Assembly (NCBI GenBank): GCA_031285945.1
Contig: JAITVF010000144.1
Location: 1-7,371, forward strand
DNA length: 7,371 nt
Source: Oscillospiraceae bacterium
GTDB taxonomy: Bacteria > Bacillota > Clostridia > Oscillospirales > Ruminococcaceae
Direction: 5' to 3'
The position numbers were made by a program, and so were the translations under genes. Below are positions 1 through 5,421 of the stretch, one piece after another; the first letter of the stretch is position 1; each line of letters opens with the position of its first letter. Below the pieces are notes generated by a model. It was not told where the DNA came from, did not search any database, and worked only from the letters and a program-made list of their open reading frames with translations.

Positions 1-190
1 TTCTGCGCTCCAGATCGTGCGCCGGAAATTCAAGAGTCCCGCCGGCCCTGACCGAAATAAAACAGCTCGCCAGACCGGACAGACCGGTAGAGGACACCCG
101 CACCGAAAAAGGCTCGGCCGAAGCGGGAGCGGCGGGAAGCAACGCGGCCAGTAAAAACGTGACCGTCATAACGGACGCCTTGAGCCTCAT
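1..190 (-). CDS. Exported protein of unknown function, N-terminal part only
   Basis: The reading frame opens with ATG at 190 (leftward) and stays open for 63 codons to the window edge, so only the N-terminus is visible. Reading leftward, a TAAGGAGGA ribosome binding site (209 to 201) lies 10 bases before the start, slightly far but strong. The first 25 residues form a classical signal peptide: a short basic start (MRLK), a hydrophobic core of about 15 residues (SVMTVTFLLAALLPA), then APASA with probable cleavage after Ala25 before Glu-Pro. The mature part visible is only about 38 residues and contains one cysteine. There is no lipobox, so a secreted, wall-associated or C-terminally anchored protein is expected rather than a lipoprotein. 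I do not recognise the family. It is transcribed divergently from the pheB-hom block. Confidence 0.8.
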   Translation of the reverse strand, partial: MRLKASVMTVTFLLAALLPAAPASAEPFSVRVSSTGLSGLASCFISVRAGGTLEFPAHDLERR

Positions 191-308
191 AAAAGAAAAA
201 TCCTCCTTATAATACAAAGTGTTCCATTATTCTATTCAAATTTTCTGCTTTTATTATCATCCGCTATTCACATAAATTTGCTACTTGCGACTGAATGTTG
301 CAAAAATC

Positions 309-333
309 GTTAATAATTAGTTGCTGTATTAAC
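309..333. repeat. Inverted repeat GTTAATA-N11-TATTAAC
   Basis: Perfect 7-base arms (309-315 and 327-333) are separated by 11 bases in the middle of the divergent intergenic region. The size and spacing fit a dimeric-repressor operator as well as a weak AT-rich hairpin. No T-run follows it, so it is not a terminator. Its role is unknown. Confidence 0.4.
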
Positions 334-391
334 AAAACTCGTAGCTATATAGAGAAAACAGGAGCATTTTTCACTCAGCTTCGACAAATAA

Positions 392-423
392 GGCTAAAAT
401 CCGGGATATTGCTGAATTTAGCC
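392..423. repeat. Inverted repeat GGCTAAA-N18-TTTAGCC upstream of pheB promoter
   Basis: Perfect 7-base arms (392-398 and 417-423) have an 18-base loop and are followed by a T-rich stretch (GTTTTATTCTTTT, 424-436) leading into the -35 box at 435. It resembles a weak terminator, but no rightward gene lies upstream of it. An operator just upstream of the promoter is therefore at least as likely. Confidence 0.4.
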
Positions 424-434
424 GTTTTATTCTT

Positions 435-464
435 TTGACCCTGAGGCTCTATTCATGATATTGT
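435..464 (+). promoter_or_regulatory. Putative sigma-A promoter for pheB-hom
   Basis: TTGACC (435-440, five of six matches to TTGACA) is followed after 18 bases by TATTGT (459-464). An extended -10 TG sits at 456-457, which compensates for the weak -10. Transcription would start near 471, leaving a leader of only about 30 bases. That is too short for a riboswitch or attenuator, so control would have to act on initiation. Confidence 0.5.
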
Positions 465-487
465 GTGAATCGAAAACATTCGTATAC

Positions 488-504
488 AGGAGGTGGACAC
501 TTTG
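488..504 (+). promoter_or_regulatory. Ribosome binding site fixing a TTG start for pheB
   Basis: The sequence AGGAGGTG (488-495) is a near-full match to the 16S anti-Shine-Dalgarno. An upstream in-frame GTG at 493 overlaps it and so cannot be the start. The in-frame TTG at 502 lies 8 bases beyond the AGGAGG core, the right distance. A later in-frame ATG at 520 is 26 bases away, which is too far. Confidence 0.75.
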
Positions 505-966
505 GCGGATTCAACCGATATGGACATGCCGGGAGAATCTCAGTATTTGCTGGTTGACATAAGGGTTTTGCCCGAAGCGTTCCATAAGGTGGTAAAAGCC
601 AAGCAGCTGCTGGCGCAGGGCAAGGTAAAGAATTTAAGCGAAGCTACCAAGGCGGTTCGCCTTTCGAGAAGCGCTTTTTACAAATACAAGGACAGTGTCT
701 TTACCTGGCACAATACCGACACTCGTCAGATCGCAACCCTTACCTGCGAGCTTATAGACGAGCCGGGGGTACTTTCGTCTTTGCTGGCGGTTTTATCGGC
801 GCAGGGGTCTAACGTACTTACCATTAACCAGAATATACCGGTGGATAGCGTGGCGCCGGTTTCGATCTCAATGCGCACCGGCGGCCTTAGCTGCACGGTG
901 GCGGGGCTTACGAAGGAAATAAAATCCCTTTATGGGGTTGTTAGCGCGAGGATATTATCTAACTAG
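502..966 (+). CDS. pheB: ACT domain-containing regulator, PheB/UPF0735 family
   Basis: This is a cytoplasmic protein of 154 residues from the TTG start, the usual size for the UPF0735 (PheB) family. Residues about 32-67 form a helix-turn-helix-like segment, with the predicted recognition helix around LSRSAFYKYK. Residues about 76-150 form an ACT domain with the ligand-loop motif DEPGVL (86-91) and the family-typical NVLTINQNIP (104-113). ACT domains of this kind bind amino acids. From memory, the B. subtilis relative has been described as a repressor of threonine biosynthesis genes (ThrR). Its place 44 bases upstream of hom under one promoter supports a role as an amino-acid-responsive regulator of homoserine/threonine synthesis. 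The ligand and DNA targets are inferred, not seen. Confidence 0.88.
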   Translation: MADSTDMDMPGESQYLLVDIRVLPEAFHKVVKAKQLLAQGKVKNLSEATKAVRLSRSAFYKYKDSVFTWHNTDTRQIATLTCELIDEPGVLSSLLAVLSAQGSNVLTINQNIPVDSVAPVSISMRTGGLSCTVAGLTKEIKSLYGVVSARILSN

Positions 967-970
967 GGTT

Positions 971-995
971 CTCTCCCGAGAGGGTCGGGGGAGAG
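971..995 (+). repeat. Small hairpin in the pheB-hom gap
   Basis: CTCTCCC (971-977) can pair with GGGAGAG (989-995) across an 11-base loop, directly after the pheB stop and just before the hom ribosome binding site (GGGGGGA, 997-1003). No T-run follows, so it is not a terminator. It could be an mRNA processing or stability element, or could tune hom translation. Confidence 0.45.
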
Positions 996-1010
996 CGGGG
1001 GGATATTTTT

Positions 1011-2237
1011 ATGCATGCGGTCGCGGTTCTTGGTCATGGGGTGGTAGGCTCGGGCGTTGTCGAGCTGATTCTTTCGCGGGGGGAGACACTGCGCGAAAGA
1101 ACAAGAGAAGATATCTTTGTAAAACGAATTCTCGACATTCGGGATTTTTCCCATCTTTCGTACGCCGGTCTTTTTACCGGAAAAATCGACGATATTCTGG
1201 ACGACCCGGAAATTGAGATTGTGGTTGAGGTGATGGGGGGGCTTTCGCCCGCCTTTGAATATGTAAGGGAAGCGCTGCTAAAGGGAAAAAGCGTGGTAAC
1301 CTCCAACAAGGAACTGGTGGCCGAAAAGGGCGCGCAGCTTTTGGGGCTCGCCAGGGAAAGGGGCGTTAAGCTTCTCTTTGAGGCAAGCGTGGGCGGGGGG
1401 ATTCCGCTTATTCGCACCCTTCACCAGAGCCTGGTGGCCGACGATCTTGTTGAGATCGCGGGAGTGTTAAACGGAACAACAAACTTTATCCTCACCAGGA
1501 TGATTCAGAGCAAAATGACCTTTGAGGACGCTCTTTGCCTTGCCCGCGAAAAGGGCTTTGCCGAGGCAGATCCCTCAGCCGATATCGAAGGGCTCGACAC
1601 CTGCCGCAAGATCTGCATACTGGCCTCTATGGCCTGCGGTAAAAATGTGAGCCCACAAAACGTTAAAACCGAGGGAATAACCGGCGTTACCCCAAAGGAC
1701 GCGCTTTACGCGCGGAGCGCCGGCTATGTCATAAAGCTGCTTGGAGAGGTCAGAACAGCGGGCCCGGGCGGCAGCCGCGTATCGGTCGGCCCCGCGCTGG
1801 TGCCGGAGGCAAGCCCCTTGGGCTGCGTTTGCGATGAGTTTAACGCGATACTCATACGAGGGAAAATCACGGGCGATATTCTTATTTCGGGCAGGGGGGC
1901 CGGCAAGGAACCCACGGCGGGCGCGGTTATAGGTGATATAGTGCAGTGCGTGCTGGATTCAAAAGCTCCGCCCACCCTCTTTTGGAGCGAGGAAGAAAGC
2001 GAGCTTGCCGATTTTTCCGCGCTAGAGGAGCGCCGGTATCTTCGCATTGAGGGAAAAGAAGCCGCAAAGGCCGCGCGGGAGGCGTTCGGGGGCGATTTGA
2101 GCTTCCTTCCCGGCCAGGACAAAACGGTGGGTGAGGAAGCCTTTCTAACCCCGCCCATGACGGAGGCGGCGCTTTGCGAAGCGCTGGAACGGCTTAAGGA
2201 TTGCCGCGTTTTGGGAAAAATCCGCGTTCGAGGCTGA
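1011..2237 (+). CDS. hom: Homoserine dehydrogenase
   Basis: This enzyme reduces L-aspartate semialdehyde to homoserine with NAD(P)H, the branch step towards threonine and methionine, in the cytoplasm. It has 408 residues. The Rossmann motif GHGVVG is at 8-13, SNKELVA (Lys100) at 98-104, EASVGGGIP at 124-132 and GVLNGTTNFIL at 151-161. The complete family signature A-x3-G-F-A-x2-D-P-S-x-D-I-x-G-x-D lies at 178-196, with the conserved lysine at 200. GRGAGKEPTAGAVIGDI (294-310) closes the catalytic part. The ATG start follows a G-rich site (GGGGGGA, 997-1003) at good spacing. Residues 340-408 have ACT-like strand/helix order but lack the usual DxPGVL ligand loop and are shorter than in typical enzymes of about 430 residues. 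It lies 44 bases after pheB, probably in one transcript. Confidence 0.96.
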   Translation: MHAVAVLGHGVVGSGVVELILSRGETLRERTREDIFVKRILDIRDFSHLSYAGLFTGKIDDILDDPEIEIVVEVMGGLSPAFEYVREALLKGKSVVTSNKELVAEKGAQLLGLARERGVKLLFEASVGGGIPLIRTLHQSLVADDLVEIAGVLNGTTNFILTRMIQSKMTFEDALCLAREKGFAEADPSADIEGLDTCRKICILASMACGKNVSPQNVKTEGITGVTPKDALYARSAGYVIKLLGEVRTAGPGGSRVSVGPALVPEASPLGCVCDEFNAILIRGKITGDILISGRGAGKEPTAGAVIGDIVQCVLDSKAPPTLFWSEEESELADFSALEERRYLRIEGKEAAKAAREAFGGDLSFLPGQDKTVGEEAFLTPPMTEAALCEALERLKDCRVLGKIRVRG

Positions 2238-2240
2238 TAT

Positions 2241-2269
2241 TTCACAATTTTAGGCAAATTGCGTATAAT
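2241..2269 (+). promoter_or_regulatory. Sigma-A promoter for lysC with an internal dyad
   Basis: TTCACA (2241-2246, five of six) and a perfect TATAAT (2264-2269) are separated by exactly 17 bases, the best promoter in the window. It begins four bases after the hom stop codon. The spacer holds an inverted repeat CAATTT-N5-AAATTG (2245-2250 and 2256-2261), placed where a bound repressor would block RNA polymerase. Transcription should start near 2276, so lysC can be expressed independently of pheB-hom. Confidence 0.72.
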
Positions 2270-2280
2270 AATAACAGCTT

Positions 2281-2305
2281 TCCGTTGTAAAAATCCTTTA
2301 ACGGA
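2281..2305 (+). promoter_or_regulatory. lysC leader hairpin overlapping the ribosome binding site
   Basis: TCCGTT (2281-2286) pairs perfectly with AACGGA (2300-2305). An alternative fold adds TAAA/TTTA pairing (2288-2291 with 2297-2300) above a two-base bulge. The 3' arm includes the first three bases of the GGAGG site (2303-2307), so the folded leader would hinder translation of lysC. It would sit within a few bases of the predicted mRNA 5' end. There is no T-run, so this is not a terminator. A control or stability role is inferred. Confidence 0.5.
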
Positions 2306-2313
2306 GGTCAGAT

Positions 2314-3519
2314 ATGAGTCTGATTGTTCAGAAGTTTGGCGGCTCCTCGGTTAAGGACGCCGAGCGCCTTCGCCACGTGGCCGGGATTATTACCGAGTAT
2401 TACGACGCCGGCAACGATATGGTGGTAGTCGTATCTGCCCAGGGAAAAACCACCGACGAGCTTATCGCGAAGGCTAAAGAGATTTCCGACCGGCCCGGCG
2501 GCCGTGAGATGGATATGCTGATGAGCACCGGCGAACAGATAAGCGCCTCCCTGCTTGTTATGGTTCTTAACGCGATGGGATACAGCGCTATTTCCCTGAC
2601 AGGCTGGCAGGCCGGTTTTTTAACCGATTCCAACCATACCCGCTCAAGAATCAGGCATATCAACAAGGAACGGCTCGAAAACGAGCTGGATAAAAAGAAT
2701 ATAGTGGTGGTTACGGGCTTTCAGGGAATAAACCGCTACGACGATATAACGACTCTGGGGCGGGGCGGCTCCGATACCAGCGCCGTTGCGCTCGCGGCCG
2801 CCCTTGGCGCTTCGCGCTGCCAGATTTATACCGACGTAGACGGTGTTTATACCGCCGACCCAAGGCTTGTGGAAAACGCCGTAAAGCTGAACGAGATAAC
2901 CTACGACGAAATGCTGGAGCTTGCGTCGCTCGGCGCAAAGGTGCTCCATAACCGCTCTGTTGAAATGGCCAAGAAGTACAACGTACAGCTCGAGGTTTTG
3001 TCAAGCCTTGAGCGCAAACCCGGTACCATAGTAAAGGAGGTCGTCAAAATGGAAAAGATGCTCATAAAAGGTGTGGCCAAAGACGATAACGTAGCCCGCA
3101 TCTCCCTGGTCGGCCTGCCCGACAAGCCGGGCATAGCCTTTAAGGTGTTCTCGCTGCTGGCTAGCAGGAAGATAAACGTGGATATAATCCTGCAAAGCGT
3201 AGGGCACGACGGCACTAAAGACATACTTTTCACCATAGCGGAATCAGAGAAGGAGGCGGCCGCCGAAGCCCTCAGAGAAATAGCCCCCGCAATCGGCATT
3301 CAAAACGTGACGGCCGATTCCGGCATAAGCAAGGTAAGCATCGTGGGCGCCGGAATGGAATCCAACCCCGGCGTAGCGGCCAAAATGTTCGAAGCGCTGG
3401 GCGAGGCCAACATCAACATCCATATGATCTCGACCAGCGAGATTAAAATCTCGGTTCTCATCGACAAGGAAATGGGCTCAAAGGCTGTTTTGGCCATTCA
3501 CGATAAGTTCGCAATATAA
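2314..3519 (+). CDS. lysC: Aspartate kinase, lysine/threonine-type with two ACT domains
   Basis: This enzyme phosphorylates L-aspartate with ATP, the first step to lysine, threonine, methionine and diaminopimelate for the cell wall. It has 401 residues, full length for the monofunctional class. The amino-acid kinase domain (about 1-235) shows KFGGSSV (7-13), VVSAQGKTTDEL (39-50), STGEQISASL (71-80), TLGRGGSDTSA (147-157) and IYTDVDGVYTADPR (171-184). Two ACT domains follow: about 261-335, with the ligand loop LPDKPGIA (268-275), and about 341-401, with ESNPGVA (349-355) and NINIHMISTSEIKISVLI (366-383). GGAGG at 2303-2307 lies six bases before the ATG. It lies 76 bases after hom with its own promoter. 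A strong internal start at codon 246 suggests a separate regulatory subunit. Which amino acid inhibits it cannot be read from the sequence. Confidence 0.97.
   Translation: MSLIVQKFGGSSVKDAERLRHVAGIITEYYDAGNDMVVVVSAQGKTTDELIAKAKEISDRPGGREMDMLMSTGEQISASLLVMVLNAMGYSAISLTGWQAGFLTDSNHTRSRIRHINKERLENELDKKNIVVVTGFQGINRYDDITTLGRGGSDTSAVALAAALGASRCQIYTDVDGVYTADPRLVENAVKLNEITYDEMLELASLGAKVLHNRSVEMAKKYNVQLEVLSSLERKPGTIVKEVVKMEKMLIKGVAKDDNVARISLVGLPDKPGIAFKVFSLLASRKINVDIILQSVGHDGTKDILFTIAESEKEAAAEALREIAPAIGIQNVTADSGISKVSIVGAGMESNPGVAAKMFEALGEANINIHMISTSEIKISVLIDKEMGSKAVLAIHDKFAI
3049..3519 (+). CDS. lysC: Probable aspartate kinase beta subunit from an internal in-frame start
   Basis: Inside lysC, AAAGGAGGT (3033-3041) is a near-perfect ribosome binding site, better than that of lysC itself. 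Eight bases after its GGAGG core is an ATG (3049) in the same frame, Met246 of the full protein. Initiation there gives a 156-residue product made only of the two ACT domains, starting MEKMLIKGVAKDDNVARISL. B. subtilis aspartokinase II is known to use this arrangement, with an alpha subunit and an overlapping beta subunit that pairs with it. That the site is used here is inferred from its strength and position. Confidence 0.65.
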   Translation: MEKMLIKGVAKDDNVARISLVGLPDKPGIAFKVFSLLASRKINVDIILQSVGHDGTKDILFTIAESEKEAAAEALREIAPAIGIQNVTADSGISKVSIVGAGMESNPGVAAKMFEALGEANINIHMISTSEIKISVLIDKEMGSKAVLAIHDKFAI

Positions 3520-3544
3520 AAATAATTATAGCCGATCGCAACTT

Positions 3545-3591
3545 AAAAACGCGGGCTGAGCTTCTGGGGGAGATCTCAGCCCGCGTTTTTT
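3545..3591. terminator. Bidirectional intrinsic terminator between lysC and the convergent ligase gene
   Basis: A perfect 16-base stem (AAAAACGCGGGCTGAG, 3545-3560, with 3575-3590) has a 14-base loop, a GC-rich core and a run of six T at 3586-3591. Because the stem is flanked by A on the left and T on the right, it has a U-tract in both directions. It ends lysC 26 bases after its stop codon and also ends the convergent gene whose stop is at 3636. Confidence 0.92.
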
Positions 3592-3635
3592 GCAGCGTCT
3601 GTATCTATTTCTATGCCTCGGCTAATCGCGGGCGC

Positions 3636-5252
3636 TTATTTTGGCGATTTAACCCGCGAATAGCAGCTGCCCAGCACACCCCACATCGTCCACGCCACCG
3701 GGTTGGCGAAAAGGGAAGAAAAGTTAAAGAAGGCCTGGGTCATATAAAATACCATAGCGACGGCGGCCGCTGCCGACAGTCTGTCTTTTTGCCGCCCGCG
3801 AATCCCCCAAAAGATGAGGAAATAAAAGAGCAGCTGCCCCAAAAGGCCTAAAATCCCGGCGTCCACAAGAACCTGAAGATACTCGTTGTGGGCCTTGTCG
3901 ACCGTTACCCCCATAAACGCATTGGTTTCGTCCCCGAAGCGTTCTCGAAAGCCCAGGGCAAAGTTATCGGGGCCGTGACCCGTTATCGGCTTTTCCCGCC
4001 AAAGCGCAAGGCCCCTGCGCCAGATAAAGACGCGGTTGGAGGCGAAGCTGTCGTCAAAGTTGCCCTTTATCATCTCTGAAAGCTGGGTGAGATTGCCGTC
4101 CCCGGTTTTTTCCGCGAGGATAGGAACGCTTATCACTCCGGCCGCCACAACGGCCGCCGTCAGCAAAAGCCAGCCTGCGCGATAAGGCTTTTTGGGGAAA
4201 TCACCCTCCGGGAGGCTTTTTACGAACCATAAGGCCGCGCCGACAGCCGCGATAATACCGGCGGCCGGCAGCAAAAACGGCCTTGTAAAGCCAAGATGCT
4301 GGTAATCCTGGCTCCAGCCCAGGGTGGTGGCTTTATAGTCGAAGACGGCCTGAGCGATACGCCACAGCACAGCAAAGGCGGCGAAGCCCCACAAAAGACG
4401 GGCGGCGCTTTTTTTATTACCGGCGATAAAGGGAAGGCTTAAGGTAAAGGCCGCGGCCAGCCCCACGTATCCGCTGCGCGCCCCGCCCAGGATCATCATG
4501 TAAAAAATTATTCCCCCGAGCGGCAAAAATATAATATGCGACCTTTTTTCCATGCGGGAGAAGAGGACGAGGGAGGCCGACGCGGCCAGCCCGAAATAGG
4601 CCGAGGCCACGTTGTTGTTGGACATGGTTGAAACAAAGGTCATATAGGGCCCGGAGCTTGAGTATTCGGGAATTTCAAGACTGAGGAAATCTAAGCCGTA
4701 AAACTGGCAGATCCCGTAGCCGGCCACCAAAGCCGCGGCTGAAATAAAAAAAAGAAAATCTCGCTCCTTTGGCTTATAAAACCGGCCCACAGCAAGAGCC
4801 GAAAAGATGTAGAGCGACCAGGTGAACAACCCTTCGTTGCGGTCGGTGGCTCCCCTAAGCGCGGTCTCGGGGTTATCGGAAAGTATTGTCGAGACAATGA
4901 GTGCCAAAAAGAAAAGCAGCCCCGCCCATTCGTAGGGCCGCAGGGATGAGAACAGGGTGGGAAAACCCCAAAAGCGCATATAGCCGGGATCCAGCCAGCG
5001 GCGAATCAGAAGTATTACTCCCGTGATTACAAGAAAGCAGGTCGCGACCGACCAGAAAAAGTAGAGCTTTACCTTTTCGAGCCCGTAATAGCTGTCCTTG
5101 CCGATAATAAGGGGATGGACGGTAAGTATCAGCATGACGAAGATTCCCGCCAGCCGGCGAAGAAAAGCTCCTATCCCGGCCCCAAATTCCGCGTCCGTGT
5201 GACTGCGGCGTCCGGCCGGGGTCGTTCCGCGCGCTTTTTTCCTAGATGCCAT
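3636..5252 (-). CDS. O-antigen ligase/polymerase (Wzy_C/WaaL-like) family membrane protein
   Basis: An integral membrane protein of 538 residues with about 13-14 hydrophobic segments: roughly 30-50, 62-83, 106-124, 141-157, 165-185, 214-232, 238-255, 260-277, 284-303, 323-345, 358-379, 463-484, 491-510 and 515-530. The basic N-terminus (MASRKKARG) should be cytoplasmic. The long hydrophilic loop of about 380-462 carries the family marks: NRVFIWRRGLALWREKPITG (406-425), then HGPDNF (426-431), and AHNEYLQVLVDAGILGLLG (454-472), with the usually essential His455. SNNNVASAYF (211-220) and GGARSGYVG (256-264) also fit. These proteins polymerise or transfer lipid-linked glycans at the outer face of the membrane. 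In a Gram-positive cell the acceptor would be a wall polymer, capsule or glycoprotein, not lipopolysaccharide. The ATG follows AAGGGGA at good spacing. It is a single leftward gene with no glycosyltransferase neighbours visible, so the substrate is unknown. Confidence 0.85.
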   Translation of the reverse strand: MASRKKARGTTPAGRRSHTDAEFGAGIGAFLRRLAGIFVMLILTVHPLIIGKDSYYGLEKVKLYFFWSVATCFLVITGVILLIRRWLDPGYMRFWGFPTLFSSLRPYEWAGLLFFLALIVSTILSDNPETALRGATDRNEGLFTWSLYIFSALAVGRFYKPKERDFLFFISAAALVAGYGICQFYGLDFLSLEIPEYSSSGPYMTFVSTMSNNNVASAYFGLAASASLVLFSRMEKRSHIIFLPLGGIIFYMMILGGARSGYVGLAAAFTLSLPFIAGNKKSAARLLWGFAAFAVLWRIAQAVFDYKATTLGWSQDYQHLGFTRPFLLPAAGIIAAVGAALWFVKSLPEGDFPKKPYRAGWLLLTAAVVAAGVISVPILAEKTGDGNLTQLSEMIKGNFDDSFASNRVFIWRRGLALWREKPITGHGPDNFALGFRERFGDETNAFMGVTVDKAHNEYLQVLVDAGILGLLGQLLFYFLIFWGIRGRQKDRLSAAAAVAMVFYMTQAFFNFSSLFANPVAWTMWGVLGSCYSRVKSPK

Positions 5253-5273
5253 GTAGGTTCCCCTTTGCCGCTT

Positions 5274-5300
5274 CCAAAATATTTATACTTTAAATTTTGG
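5274..5300. promoter_or_regulatory. Palindrome CCAAAAT-N13-ATTTTGG over the putative ligase-gene promoter
   Basis: Perfect 7-base arms (5274-5280 and 5294-5300) surround a leftward TATAAA (5287 to 5282), the best -10 candidate for the ligase gene. A TTGATA-like -35 lies further upstream (5312 to 5307), but at 19 bases, wider than ideal. The ligase start is 21 bases beyond the palindrome. A dyad centred on the -10 box is a typical repressor position; the regulator is unknown. Confidence 0.4.
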
Positions 5301-5342
5301 GCATAATATCAATAAGATATACCGAGATTTTCTTTTGGAGGT

Positions 5343-5370
5343 TTGCTTTTCCTTGTTTTTCTGCTACAAT
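5343..5370 (+). promoter_or_regulatory. Putative sigma-A promoter for the PrsA-like lipoprotein gene
   Basis: TTGCTT (5343-5348) and TACAAT (5365-5370, five of six) are 16 bases apart, with an extended -10 TG at 5362-5363. Transcription would start near 5377, giving a leader of about 45 bases before the ATG at 5422. This also argues against translation starting further upstream in the same open frame (from 5335), because those codons lie within the promoter. Confidence 0.6.
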
Positions 5371-5421
5371 ATTGACTGTGCGCGAAATATACCCAACAAC
5401 TATTGTATAGAGGAGATTATC

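Larger units (their letters stand above)
191..501. other. AT-rich divergent intergenic region
   Basis: About 310 bases without a credible gene lie between the leftward exported-protein gene and rightward pheB. The region is much more AT-rich than the flanking genes. It contains two inverted repeats (309-333 and 392-423) and a promoter for the rightward genes near 435-464. I looked for a T-box (the conserved AGGGTGG-type antiterminator sequence), for lysine and SAM riboswitch cores, and for a leader peptide rich in one amino acid, and saw none. No convincing -35/-10 pair for the leftward gene was found. Confidence 0.7.

Noticed and set aside
209..214. TATTAT (leftward) just before the exported-protein gene as its -10 box
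   Set aside because: It overlaps the ribosome binding site, so a transcript starting from it would lose that site; no -35 pairs with it.
191..501. T-box, lysine riboswitch or leader-peptide attenuator upstream of pheB-hom
   Set aside because: No conserved core sequence was seen, and the predicted transcript start near 471 leaves only about 30 bases of leader.
1724..2257. Leftward open frame of 177 codons antisense to hom
   Set aside because: It lies entirely over hom, whose motifs prove the rightward frame. Its translation is serine/arginine/proline-rich low-complexity sequence with no domain, and it has no ribosome binding site of its own.
3626..3659. Inverted repeat TCGCGGG/CCCGCGA around the stop codon of the ligase-family gene as a terminator
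   Set aside because: The 20-base loop contains the stop codon and no T-run follows leftward. The much stronger symmetrical terminator at 3545-3591 already serves this gene.
5335..5421. N-terminal extension of the PrsA-like protein by 29 residues
   Set aside because: The extra codons lie over the promoter (-35 at 5343, -10 at 5365) and would bury the signal peptide. The ribosome binding site at 5410-5415 points to the ATG at 5422.
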